Shown here: in pieces, positions 19,883 through 27,973 of the stretch
Numbering within the stretch: position 1 is the stretch's first letter
How the letters are laid out: every line of letters begins with the position of its first letter
DNA from: a virus
Direction: 5' to 3' (one strand)
IMG/VR virus record: IMGVR_UViG_3300044695_004512
Span: 1-28,587 of that record
DNA length: 28,587 bases
Notes under the pieces: generated by a model
The model's input: only the letters and a program-made list of their open reading frames with translations
The model's database searches: none
Told to the model about the DNA's origin: nothing
Position numbers and translations under genes: made by a program

Positions 19883-21628
19883 TCAGCCTCCAACGCGGCC
19901 GAAGATGTCGCGGAACAGTTGCTCTTGCTGCCTGCCGCGAGTGTAATCGCCAACGGCGCCCGCGACGCCTGCCAGCGCGTTCCCGTAGGACGACATGCGC
20001 CCGATGCGCCCTTGCGCCAACGCGTTCGCCTGCTGCAGCCCCAGTTCGCCCGCCTGTGAGGCATAGTTCTGCCCCGCAGTGCCCGCTTGCGTCGTGGCCG
20101 TCTGCCCCAGCCCTGCGATGTTCGCCAGCCGGTTGTAGGCGTTCCCGTACTCCTGCGAGGCCAGATCCTGCGCGTACCGCTGGCCCGCCTTCAGCGCCCC
20201 GCCAGACAGCATGTTGCCCCGGGCGGCCTGCACGCGCTCCAGCGCCTTCATGCCCTCCCCCAGACGGAATGCGTAGCCAGGCTCGGGGAGGACTTCACCG
20301 CGGGTGAGCTTGCCGAGGGCGTTGACGCCGGCCTCGTAGTAGGGCTTGCCAAGCTCCAGCGACTTCTCGTACATCTCCCGCTGAAGCTGCAGAGCCCTAT
20401 CCGCCGCCGCCGCCTGCGTCTCTGCGGCTTTTTCTGCGGCGTTTGCCCCGGCGATCCCGCCCACCACGTTGCTCACGCCGCTGACGATGGCCGCGCCTGC
20501 GGGGCTGGCCACGAAGTCGATGGCTTTGTCGAGGAATGGGATGCCGGTCATGGCAGCGCCCGCGCCCGTAGCCAGAGCCGCCGTAGTTGAGCCCATGGCC
20601 GAGCCGAGGGCGCCTGGTGTCGTGCCGGCTTGCAGGGAGCCGCCAAGGGCCTGCAATGCTGCACCGCCACCAGTTGCTCCGGCAGCCGCAGGGGCCAGCG
20701 CAGCCATGCCCGCGTCCACACCCATGCCGGCAGCAAACGCCGGGTCAACCGGCACGCCAGCCAACGCTTCAATGCCCGTCAGCGCGTTCAAGCCGCCGCC
20801 CGCGCCCGCGCCCGCAGTCAAATACGGCTCGCCGGCAAACGTGATGGGCTGCAACTGCGTCATGGGACTCAGTTGCATGGCGTTTGCCGCATCGGTCAAC
20901 TGCGCGGCGGGGGTTGTCACGGAGGCCACCGGTTCCGCAAGCGTGTTGAGCGTTACGTCGGAATACGGGTAGTTTTTGATTGGGTGAAATTGCTCTCCAA
21001 ACAGGCCCGTCTCTGTCCCGGGCGCCATTGAAACGTCCGTGTACATTGCGCCCGCGCCTTCGGCACCAAGCGCCGGTGGCTGGCTGACCTGCCCCATCGT
21101 CCCCGTAGGAATGTTCGCCAGCTCGGCCGCACTCAACTGCCCGCCGCCAGACAGTGCGTTGGTCAGCCCCTCCAGACGAGGCCCAAGGAAGTTCACCGCG
21201 CCATAGGCGGCAAACGACGGCAAGACAAACTCTTTGAAAAACTCCCCGAACCCCGCGGCCTTTACTGGGCGCTGGGCAACAACTTCACCTGTCGGAGTTT
21301 TCAGGCCAACGGTTTGGCTGTCTTTGTCAATCTGGTCGCCCTTGGTGACAAAGTCGTAGCCCTCAGCCTTCTTTTGAGCAATGAACTGCTCAAATTCAGG
21401 AGCCGGCACGTTGACAAGGCCGCCGCCGCCTTCGCCAGGGTCGGACGAAATGACTTGTGTTTCAAACGGGCCGCTGTAGCCAAGCGAGCGAGCCACGCTC
21501 TGCCAAAGCTCAGGCGTCTGCAGGCCGCGAATGGTGCTGGTGTACGGGTTTTCTTCGCCAAATTCACCTTGGTAGGTGAACTGATTGAAGTACGGGTCAG
21601 ACGCCGAAATCCACTGAGGCTTTGCCAT
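19883..21628 (-). CDS. DNA-transfer/ejection-type protein (581 aa)
   Basis: A 581-residue protein from ATG 21628, 4 nt after the preceding stop. The N-terminus (KPQWISASDPYFNQFTYQGE) is soluble; the middle (about 280-440) is very Gly/Ala rich with several weakly hydrophobic stretches; the last 120 residues carry the repeated pattern RGNMLSGGALKAGQRYAQD, LASQEYGNAYNRLANIAGLG, typical of podovirus DNA-transfer proteins related to those of P22 (gp7/gp20 position). Such proteins leave the capsid first and form a conduit across the envelope. Assignment rests on the C-terminal pattern and location. Confidence 0.72.
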   Translation of the reverse strand: MAKPQWISASDPYFNQFTYQGEFGEENPYTSTIRGLQTPELWQSVARSLGYSGPFETQVISSDPGEGGGGLVNVPAPEFEQFIAQKKAEGYDFVTKGDQIDKDSQTVGLKTPTGEVVAQRPVKAAGFGEFFKEFVLPSFAAYGAVNFLGPRLEGLTNALSGGGQLSAAELANIPTGTMGQVSQPPALGAEGAGAMYTDVSMAPGTETGLFGEQFHPIKNYPYSDVTLNTLAEPVASVTTPAAQLTDAANAMQLSPMTQLQPITFAGEPYLTAGAGAGGGLNALTGIEALAGVPVDPAFAAGMGVDAGMAALAPAAAGATGGGAALQALGGSLQAGTTPGALGSAMGSTTAALATGAGAAMTGIPFLDKAIDFVASPAGAAIVSGVSNVVGGIAGANAAEKAAETQAAAADRALQLQREMYEKSLELGKPYYEAGVNALGKLTRGEVLPEPGYAFRLGEGMKALERVQAARGNMLSGGALKAGQRYAQDLASQEYGNAYNRLANIAGLGQTATTQAGTAGQNYASQAGELGLQQANALAQGRIGRMSSYGNALAGVAGAVGDYTRGRQQEQLFRDIFGRVGG

Positions 21629-21632
21629 GTTC

Positions 21633-22886
21633 TTACCCAATCCGCCAGTTGGTGCCGTCACTGAACACGGGCACGACGTTCGCCCCGCCGCCGGCCACAA
21701 TCGAATGGAACGTCGTCGCGTTGGCGTCCGTCACCACGGCCCGGGCGCCTGCGCCGGCAGTGGCTGCGGCAACCAGTGCGGCCACCGTCTGCGTGCCGTT
21801 GTTGATCCACTTCAGGCCGGCAGTCAGCGTCAGGCCAGGCACGCGCATCAAGGTGACGCTCGCGTTGCCCAGCGTAATCTCGTTGCTGACGCCTGCCGCA
21901 GAGACGTCGGCATCGTAGCCCAGCACTAGGTTGTTGCTGCCAGTGGTCAGCGCATCACCAGCCTGAAAGCCCAGGGCCACGTTGTTTGCGCCAGAGGTCA
22001 ACGCCCCCAGCGCCGATGCGCCCACCGCCGTGTTGTTGCTGGTGGTGGCCGCATCCAGCGCAGTCCACCCGACGGCAACGTTGTACGCACCCGTGACCAC
22101 CAGCAGCGCCGCATCCTTGCCAACCGCAGTGTTGCCGGTGCCACTGGTGTTTGCCCCCAGTGCTGAGCGGCCTACGGCCACGGCATCGTTGCCGGTGTAG
22201 GCGTCCAGAGCGTTTGCACCCACGGCCGTGTTGTCGGAGCCGCTGGAGCTGGCGAACAGCGCGTCGTATCCAACGGCCACGTTGTATTGGCCGGCGTCGT
22301 TGTAGGCGGCTCTATACCCGATTGCCGTTCCATAAGCGTTGGAGCCGGCGTACATCGCTTGGCTGCCGATTGCTGTTGCGTAGCCAGCGCCGGACCCACT
22401 GTAAAGAGCAAGCGCGCCTACAGCAGTGTTGTTTGGTGCGGCGCTCAGGCCGTACGCCGCGTCATATCCAACTGCAGTGTTGTTGATTGCGCTGCCGCTG
22501 CTCAAATTTGCCAGCGCAGAGTCCCCGACTGCAATGTTGGATGTAAGGCCGCCAAAACCCTTGCCAACAGCAACGGCAACTTCTTTTGCTAGCTCATAGC
22601 TGGCAAAAATGTTGTCGTCGGTCTTGATCGTGACGCCAAGAGCCGTTTCCAACACGAACTTGTACGACGATCCTTCTGTCAGCCAGATCTGCGCGGGCGT
22701 GCGGCCGGCGCTGTCCAGCACGATGGGGTTGGCGTTGGCCGTGCCGCCGCTGCTGCTGGTGTACGTGGCAATCGGCGTCGTCGTGCCGGCAGAGTACGTG
22801 TAGATCAAGCCCCCGGCCAGCGGATTGCCGTTGTTGTCGAAGAACTGCGCTCCAGCGCCAGCGTAGGGGGAAAGCGAAACGCTCAT
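21633..22886 (-). CDS. tail fibre with 13 YadA-like AVG repeats
   Basis: A 417-residue tail fibre. N-terminal domain (about 1-95): FFDNNGNPLAGGLIYTYSAG and DSAGRTPAQIWL, a head- or tail-binding module shared by many podovirus fibres. Middle (about 112-335): 13 repeats of the type xAVGxxAL, as in IAVGDSAL, TAVGYDAA, TAIGSQAM and LVLGYDAD, about 16-17 residues each, the left-handed beta-roll of trimeric adhesins such as YadA. C-terminus: TFHSIVAGGGANVVPVFSDG, TNWRIG, a common fibre end. It should trimerise and bind the host surface. The repeat is at protein level and diverged at DNA level. Start ATG 22886 follows GAGAG. Confidence 0.85.
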   Translation of the reverse strand: MSVSLSPYAGAGAQFFDNNGNPLAGGLIYTYSAGTTTPIATYTSSSGGTANANPIVLDSAGRTPAQIWLTEGSSYKFVLETALGVTIKTDDNIFASYELAKEVAVAVGKGFGGLTSNIAVGDSALANLSSGSAINNTAVGYDAAYGLSAAPNNTAVGALALYSGSGAGYATAIGSQAMYAGSNAYGTAIGYRAAYNDAGQYNVAVGYDALFASSSGSDNTAVGANALDAYTGNDAVAVGRSALGANTSGTGNTAVGKDAALLVVTGAYNVAVGWTALDAATTSNNTAVGASALGALTSGANNVALGFQAGDALTTGSNNLVLGYDADVSAAGVSNEITLGNASVTLMRVPGLTLTAGLKWINNGTQTVAALVAAATAGAGARAVVTDANATTFHSIVAGGGANVVPVFSDGTNWRIG

Positions 22887-22893
22887 GGTGCTC

Positions 22894-23856
22894 TCACTGT
22901 TGAATCTGGCTCACCGCCAGCACGACGGCAGGGGCTGCTGGGGCAAACGCAGTGGCAGCGACATTATCCACCGTGATGGCCGTATCGTCTGCGGCAAACA
23001 TGATCTCGATGCGATCATTAGCCGCCAGCGAGAAAAACTCGCTCATGGACACGGCGGTGTACCCGTTGTTGATGTTGATCGTCACCAGCCTGGCAGAGTT
23101 GGCGACGTCCGTGCCGTTCTTACGGAACCACAGCCAAACCGTCTTGGCGTTGCTGTTGCTGCTGCTGATCTGGACGGTGGCGTCAAACTGGTACAGGCCC
23201 GACTGCACCACCACAATGCGCGACGCAGGCGAGCCGATGCTGATGCCCTCGGCAACCTCGGTGTTGTCAAACGTCAGCGCGTAGGCCGTGTTTGTCAGCG
23301 CGGGAGTCTGATCCGTCGTCTTGGTGAACTCGCCGTAATACTTCTGCTGTTCAATTGTCGGCCGCACGAAGATCACGCCGTCAGTGGCGCTTTTGATCAG
23401 CACTGCCGCCAGCGGGATCACGTTGTCAGGCGCCGTGGGCTTGACGTTGGTAAACGCGCCCGCCACCGTGGGGTTGGCGTACAGAATGTCGCCCACGTTG
23501 AACGCACTGGTGTCGATGCCCGTTACCGGCCCCCAGACGCTGCACAGGCCCGTGGCGCCGCCGTCGGGAATGGTTTCGTCCAGCACGCCAAGGATGTACA
23601 ACGAAGGCGTGGAGCCGTTCGCCAAGTACGCAGCCACAGACAGTAGGTTCGCCGCGCCGACGCCGGCAAAGCCCACCACAGTGCCTTTGGGCAGGGTTGC
23701 GCCAGTGGAGTTCTGCACCAGCGTGAACGTCTCTCTGCTGGCCTGGCCGATGCTGTCTTGCAGCAGCGAGAAGAACCGGAACCACGCGCGGGTGGTCAGC
23801 GCCTCGCGGTCCACCAGTGGGTCGCGGCTGGCAGGGACGCGGGGCAGCGTTTGCAT
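22894..23856 (-). CDS. tail fibre/spike-like protein with C-terminal C1q-like domain (320 aa)
   Basis: A 320-residue protein. The N-terminus DPLVDREALTTRAWFRFFSL is a known phage tail-attachment motif. A middle domain (about 55-165) follows with repeated Gly/Ala-rich strands. The last 130 residues look like a C1q/TNF-type jelly roll: SGLYQFDATVQISSS, KTVWLWFRKNGTDV and MSEFFSLAANDRIEIMF are the usual strand segments. Such domains trimerise at fibre tips. It begins 1 nt after the gp10-like stop (TGACATG) and precedes the repeat fibre, so the two may be parts of one adhesion apparatus. Confidence 0.75.
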   Translation of the reverse strand: MQTLPRVPASRDPLVDREALTTRAWFRFFSLLQDSIGQASRETFTLVQNSTGATLPKGTVVGFAGVGAANLLSVAAYLANGSTPSLYILGVLDETIPDGGATGLCSVWGPVTGIDTSAFNVGDILYANPTVAGAFTNVKPTAPDNVIPLAAVLIKSATDGVIFVRPTIEQQKYYGEFTKTTDQTPALTNTAYALTFDNTEVAEGISIGSPASRIVVVQSGLYQFDATVQISSSNSNAKTVWLWFRKNGTDVANSARLVTININNGYTAVSMSEFFSLAANDRIEIMFAADDTAITVDNVAATAFAPAAPAVVLAVSQIQQ

Positions 23857-23857
23857 G

Positions 23858-25591
23858 TCAGGCGCTCGTCGGCGTCGCCGTCAGTTCAGCGCCCATGATG
23901 GCAATCTTCACCGGGTCGCTGCCGCTGACCTCGTACACGCGATCCCGCAGCTTGGTGGTCATGCCCAAACGCCGCCAGATCACGCGCTTGCCGTACTCAC
24001 CAATATTGCCCATGCTAGCCCAGTGCTCGTTGCTCCACGTATGGCCGCCGTCGTCAGACCAGCGCAGCATGACCTGAGCCTCAAGAGACGTTTGTTTGAG
24101 ATATGCAGAGTACAGTTGAAAATTCTCAACCATCGTGTACAGCATAGAATTTTCTATGTACTGTACCCACTCTTGCCACAAATCTTCTGGATATGGTTGG
24201 TAGGCAGGAAGAGTTTCGTTGATTAAATAATCGTCAGCAATTAGGTAGTCTCTAAAATTGATTATTCCGTCATTGTTAATGTCACCAAGCATTCTTCCGT
24301 TAAACACGGTTTTAAACAAGGTGTTGCCCGGCTCTGTGTCTGAACTGGCTTGAAAAATTCCGTTGTATAGATTGGTGCGCTGGATAACGTACAGATTCTT
24401 TTGATTGCTCGGTCCCGTTTCGCAATCAAGTTGCAATGAATGTTGCGCTGTTCGTTTGAGGCTATTTTGGCCCGTGGGCAACGCCCTCCAAGAGCGCAGC
24501 CATCGTTGTGGGTTTGAGAAATCTTTGTACCAATTTAGGTCAAAAGTAAATAGGCAATTTTCTGTATTGTCTCCAAGCACAATTTGGCCGGCAAAGTTGG
24601 CTTGCGTTCCCGCTCTGTGTTTGGTAAATTGTCCGTTTTCCCAAAATGCCCTTTCGTGCCACGCTCCAGTTGACGCGTCAAAAACCCACGTTGCGTTGGC
24701 CCCGGGAAAAGTCAACGCATAAAACGAGTGCCCGTCCTGCTGATAGGTAAACGCAATCGCATCGTCAACAAAATTGTACGTTTGAATTTGCCATTCAACG
24801 GCATGTGTGCTAACGCGAACAGCGTTGTACCCGTTATTGCGATAAACAATTCCGTTGCCGCGAGCGTCCGAGCCAAGCCAAAAAACGCTGTTGTCCAGCT
24901 TGGCCACGCTGTACGGGGCAAGGCAGCCCGTTTCCATGAACGCGCCCTGAATGCGCTCCAGCGGAAAGTCTGCGGCGCCAGCGTTGTACCAGACCTCGAT
25001 GGTGTTGTTACCGAACAGCCAGACCTCGCGGTGGTCGACCATCAGCGAGACGATGTTGTCCGGGTTGCCTTCGGCGCTGGCAAAGTCCAGCGGGTCTACC
25101 GCGCTTCCGTCATTGAGCGACGTCACCCAGAACCTCTGGCTGTTGGGCTCGTTGAACACAAAGTACCCGTCCAGATAGCCCACCGTCACCGCGCCCGGAA
25201 AGTCGGGGTCTGTGACCTGCGCAAACACGCCCGTGCTGGAGTTGTAGATGAAGGCATCCGGGTTGCAGGCCACGAACAGTTGCGTGCCGTTGTCTGACAT
25301 GCTTACTTGGCCGCTGCCAGTAATTGCCCCCAAGTACGTTGTGTTAAAAAGCTCGTCCGACTTGTACAGACTTCCGCCAGAAGCAATGTACAAATTTGTT
25401 CCGAACTTCCAAAGCCCGCGTATTGGCCCACTTCCAACCGTGCGAATAAGCCTTGATCCAGGGCACCGCTGGAGAAAAGCGGGCTCCTTGCCGCCGTCGG
25501 GCACAACCTCGGGAAACAGGTTGACCATGCGGCTGTCCGCAGCATTGACGCTGCGAGCCACATACGACGAGCCAAGAATTGGCGTCTTCAC
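23858..25591 (-). CDS. P22 gp10-like tail accessory (packaged-DNA stabilisation) protein
   Basis: A 577-residue protein like P22 gp10, which with gp4 closes the portal after packaging. The N-terminal 330 residues are beta-propeller-like (GLWKFGTNLYIASGGSLYK; VWLFGNNTIEVWYNAG). The C-terminus has MLRWSDDGGHTWSNEHW, GEYGKRVIWRRLG and RDRVYEVSGSDPV, typical of the family. Between them, residues 437-448 (DINNDGIINFRD) form a dockerin/EF-hand-type calcium loop, in a stretch of much lower G+C than the rest of the window. GTG 25591 starts 2 nt after the gp4-like stop, with GGGGAA about 11 nt upstream. Confidence 0.86.
   Translation of the reverse strand: MKTPILGSSYVARSVNAADSRMVNLFPEVVPDGGKEPAFLQRCPGSRLIRTVGSGPIRGLWKFGTNLYIASGGSLYKSDELFNTTYLGAITGSGQVSMSDNGTQLFVACNPDAFIYNSSTGVFAQVTDPDFPGAVTVGYLDGYFVFNEPNSQRFWVTSLNDGSAVDPLDFASAEGNPDNIVSLMVDHREVWLFGNNTIEVWYNAGAADFPLERIQGAFMETGCLAPYSVAKLDNSVFWLGSDARGNGIVYRNNGYNAVRVSTHAVEWQIQTYNFVDDAIAFTYQQDGHSFYALTFPGANATWVFDASTGAWHERAFWENGQFTKHRAGTQANFAGQIVLGDNTENCLFTFDLNWYKDFSNPQRWLRSWRALPTGQNSLKRTAQHSLQLDCETGPSNQKNLYVIQRTNLYNGIFQASSDTEPGNTLFKTVFNGRMLGDINNDGIINFRDYLIADDYLINETLPAYQPYPEDLWQEWVQYIENSMLYTMVENFQLYSAYLKQTSLEAQVMLRWSDDGGHTWSNEHWASMGNIGEYGKRVIWRRLGMTTKLRDRVYEVSGSDPVKIAIMGAELTATPTSA
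24080..24900. other. AT-rich patch inside the gp10-like gene
   Basis: By hand count G+C is about 40% over 24121-24420, against clearly above 60% in most of the window. The patch starts and ends within the reading frame without breaking it and contains the calcium-loop segment. This suggests that the middle of the gene came from a different source, or is under different codon pressure. Confidence 0.7.
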
Positions 25592-25593
25592 GA

Positions 25594-26310
25594 TCAGTAA
25601 TTCCCCGTGAAGATATTGAACCGCTGATTGCGCCGACCCATGATGTTGTACGGCATGGCCAGCAGGTCATCGGGGTTGTTGATGCGCTTCAGATCGCGCT
25701 TGGACGACATGGCGATGCGCTGCACCGTGGGCGGGGCCTCGACGCCGAACTCGGCAGCGATCTCGCACGCAAGGTTGTACTTGAAGCACCGCAGGTAGCC
25801 CGGGGGGAACGCGAGCGTGGTGTTCAGCAGCGCGGGCTGCGCCAGTTCCTGCACGCTGACCAAGTGCCATTCCAGCGGCTTGGTAGGCACCGGGTACAGC
25901 GCCATGGTGATGTCGGGGTGCGTGTTGTTCACCCACATCATCTGCGGGTAGGTGGACGTCACCGTTTTCAGCGCGATGTTGTTGTACTGGTCCTGGTTGA
26001 TGAAGTACACCCCGAACGACACGCCGCTTTCGGTGTCGCGGAAGTACGACGAGGTGTCCAGTTGCACCGGCCGCGTGCCGACGAAATTACCAGTCGGCCC
26101 CAGTGTGCGGATGGCGTCGCCTGCGGGCCAAGTGAACACTTGATCCTGCGTGGAGTACACGGCCAGGCGCTCAGTGCTCCATGAGTCGAGCATCTGGTTC
26201 AGAGCCGCCAGCGCGTCCTGCGAGGTGGCGGCAGAGGGCGTTTCGCCCTCGGCAAGCTGGCCGATCAGCCGCAGTGCGGCGTTGATCTGGTCACCGGCTG
26301 TGGTGGACAT
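25594..26310 (-). CDS. P22 gp4-like tail accessory protein
   Basis: A 238-residue protein of the P22 gp4 type, which binds under the portal ring and starts tail assembly. Visible features: helical N-terminus (DQINAALRLIGQLAEGETPS), then DALAALNQMLDSWSTERL, VYSTQDQVFTWPAG and TLGPTGNFVGTRPVQL, a strongly conserved block. The C-terminal helix (FKYNLACEIAAEFG) and SSKRDLKRIN complete the family pattern. ATG 26310 has GGGAG at 7 nt and lies 20 nt inside the previous gene. Upstream of the gp10 homologue, it keeps the P22 order gp4-gp10. Confidence 0.92.
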   Translation of the reverse strand: MSTTAGDQINAALRLIGQLAEGETPSAATSQDALAALNQMLDSWSTERLAVYSTQDQVFTWPAGDAIRTLGPTGNFVGTRPVQLDTSSYFRDTESGVSFGVYFINQDQYNNIALKTVTSTYPQMMWVNNTHPDITMALYPVPTKPLEWHLVSVQELAQPALLNTTLAFPPGYLRCFKYNLACEIAAEFGVEAPPTVQRIAMSSKRDLKRINNPDDLLAMPYNIMGRRNQRFNIFTGNY

Positions 26311-26482
26311 CGGCAGACTCCCGTCGCCGCCTGCGCACGATCAGATCATTGACGGCAACAGGTAGCGTATCTTGCCCCGGAGTATACCTCTCCCACCCGT
26401 TTTGTTCGTCATGCTCGGCCTCCAGATCCATCGTGGCGATCTTGGTGCCGTGAACTTCGTGTCTCAGGTAGATGACGGGCAC
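26291..26482 (-). CDS. small conserved virion-cluster protein (63 aa)
   Basis: A 63-residue protein from GTG 26482, chosen because GGAGG lies 6 nt upstream; the longer frame from 26683 is a shadow of the glycosyltransferase gene. It reads PVIYLRHEVHGTKIATMDLE, then DEQNGWERYTPGQDTL, and ends with a run of arginines (IVRRRRRES). The YLRHxVHGTKIA and NGWERYTP blocks are a pattern I recognise from small proteins next to gp4 in podoviruses. It overlaps the neighbouring genes by 19 nt before and 20 nt after. Confidence 0.78.
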   Translation of the reverse strand: MPVIYLRHEVHGTKIATMDLEAEHDEQNGWERYTPGQDTLPVAVNDLIVRRRRRESADVHHSR

Positions 26483-27153
26483 AGGTCGCCTCCGGGCTGC
26501 TTGCGCATGTAAATGTGGAAGTTGCCCGGGTACACCTGATCCGCGCTGTGGTGATCCAGCTGCAAGTCTGGCACCAGCCAGATGTCGCCGCCCAACGCAA
26601 GCCAGTTGCGGCTGAACGCATAGTCCTCGCCATACCACACGCCTTCGTGGGCGCCGTGGTTGAACAGATCGACCGTGTAGCAATCAGGGTGCCCGTACAG
26701 CAGTTTCGGGTATGCCCGCATGAACCTGCGGATGCCATCGCGGGTGATCTTCAGAAACCCCGCAGGAATGCAGTGGGCGCGCATGGCGCCGTCGCTGGAC
26801 CGCAACTGCGGATACCCCGCAGCGTCGGTGAACAGCGCGCCCATGTAATCCTCCTCGTCCTTCTTGAAGCGATACGTGCCCGACACGACATCGCCATCGG
26901 TCTGGATGAGCTTGACTATGTCCTGCGGCCGCCACGACACATCATGGTCAATGTACACCACAACGTCAGCGCCCGCGTCCAGCGCCTTGCGCGTCAGCGT
27001 GGCCCTGGCGGCGCTGATGTACGGACACCCGACCTCAAACACCACCTGGTGCTCAATGCCGGCAGCGTCCAGCGCGGGGATGCTTTCCTCCAGCGCCTTC
27101 ACGTAGGCGGGGTGCGGGCGCGTGTAGGTGGGGGTGCAGAAGACGACTTTCAC
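26464..27153 (-). CDS. GT-A-type glycosyltransferase
   Basis: A 229-residue glycosyltransferase-like protein. The N-terminus VVFCTPTYTRPHPAYVKAL is the nucleotide-sugar binding start of a GT-A fold; ARATLTRKAL follows; YIDHDVSW at 68-74 contains the metal-binding DxD (D69, D71); GTYRFKK and GEDYAFSRNW (acid-base region) follow, and the end is VPDLQLDHHS. The start is GTG 27153, overlapping the methyltransferase stop (GTGA). Acceptor unknown: a virion protein or a surface glycan is possible. It is translationally coupled to the methyltransferase. Confidence 0.82.
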   Translation of the reverse strand: MKVVFCTPTYTRPHPAYVKALEESIPALDAAGIEHQVVFEVGCPYISAARATLTRKALDAGADVVVYIDHDVSWRPQDIVKLIQTDGDVVSGTYRFKKDEEDYMGALFTDAAGYPQLRSSDGAMRAHCIPAGFLKITRDGIRRFMRAYPKLLYGHPDCYTVDLFNHGAHEGVWYGEDYAFSRNWLALGGDIWLVPDLQLDHHSADQVYPGNFHIYMRKQPGGDLCPSST

Positions 27154-27674
27154 TTCAAGCCGGCGCCCATGAGGTTGTAGCAGTCCAGACGCTTGGTGGT
27201 AACGCTGCGGAAGCCCGCAGCCTCAAGCTCTGCCTGCAGTGTGGTGGCAACGAAGCCCGTCTTGTGCGCCATGTACGGGTTGCACTCAAGCTCTGAGCGA
27301 AAGCCGTAGTACAGGTCTGCGCCGCGTATCGGGCCTGCAGGCGACTCGTACAGCACCGCGTCGTCGCACGGCACGTCTTCCAAGTCGGGAACCATGATCA
27401 CGACGCCGCCGTTGGGCTTCAGCACGCGCTTGAACTCGCCCAGCGCAGTCTGTACTTCGTGCGGCAGCAGGTGCTCCAGCGCGTGGCTGCAGTACACCAT
27501 GTCGTATTGACCGATGTCGCCAAGGCATGTCATGCTGGCAACGATGTGCGGGCTATGAGAGGCGTCGATGTCTAATCGAACCTCGTCATAGCCCGCAAGC
27601 CACGCAGGCGCGGGATCGGCCCCGCAGCCCACGTGCAATGCCGTCGGAGCAGTGCTCAGGCAGCGCCCTTCCAC
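27150..27674 (-). CDS. class I SAM-dependent methyltransferase
   Basis: A 174-residue methyltransferase of the Methyltransf_11-like kind. Motif I LHVGCGADPAP, the acidic end of strand 2 in VRLDIDAS, motif II region YDMVYCSHALEHL, and motif III-IV region RVLKPNGGVVIMVPDLED are all visible. Substrate unknown; pairing with a glycosyltransferase suggests methylation of a sugar, as in glycan capping. The exact start is uncertain: GTG 27674 lies inside the end of the preceding decoration gene and has no clear ribosome-binding site; a downstream non-ATG start is possible. Confidence 0.82.
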   Translation of the reverse strand: MEGRCLSTAPTALHVGCGADPAPAWLAGYDEVRLDIDASHSPHIVASMTCLGDIGQYDMVYCSHALEHLLPHEVQTALGEFKRVLKPNGGVVIMVPDLEDVPCDDAVLYESPAGPIRGADLYYGFRSELECNPYMAHKTGFVATTLQAELEAAGFRSVTTKRLDCYNLMGAGLK

Positions 27675-27955
27675 AGGCCCAGGCCCGACAAGGTGTTCAT
27701 CACCTCGATCAGCGCGGCCTTCATGTTGGTGTCAACCGCCGTGGAACTGGCGGTGCCGACCAGCGAGGTCGCCTGGGCCGCGGCGGCGCGGCGGGCCACA
27801 GGGGCCGTGCCGTAGAAGCCGAGGTTGCCCGAGGTCGAGCCCTGCACCAGAACGGGTTGGCCAGAGCGGCCTACGTTCAGGCGTTCGTCGACGTTGCCGT
27901 CACCGATTTGCTCGCCGTCACCGATCTTCGGCGCTTCGAAAGATGCGTTGGACAT
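27656..27955 (-). CDS. head-decoration/fibre-like protein, copy 2 (99 aa)
   Basis: A 99-residue protein. The N-terminal 40 residues are polar (KIGDGEQIGDGNVDERLN), the C-terminal 57 residues match the neighbouring gene at 27974 closely: GFYGTAPVARRAAAxQ, TSLVGTASSTAVDTN and MNTLxxxGLWKGAA. The FYGTxPV start and a C-terminal helix of the MNTLxxxGLW type are known from phage head-fibre or decoration proteins attached to coat hexamers. ATG 27955 has AGGAA close upstream. It probably decorates the capsid; the call rests on location after coat and on this pattern. Confidence 0.72.
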   Translation of the reverse strand: MSNASFEAPKIGDGEQIGDGNVDERLNVGRSGQPVLVQGSTSGNLGFYGTAPVARRAAAAQATSLVGTASSTAVDTNMKAALIEVMNTLSGLGLWKGAA

Positions 27956-27973
27956 GATGTTCCTTTCTGCCGC

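Noticed and set aside
21982-22560. Diversity-generating retroelement target in the repeat fibre
   Set aside because: There is no reverse transcriptase and no template/variable repeat pair. The repeats are ordinary beta-roll coding repeats.
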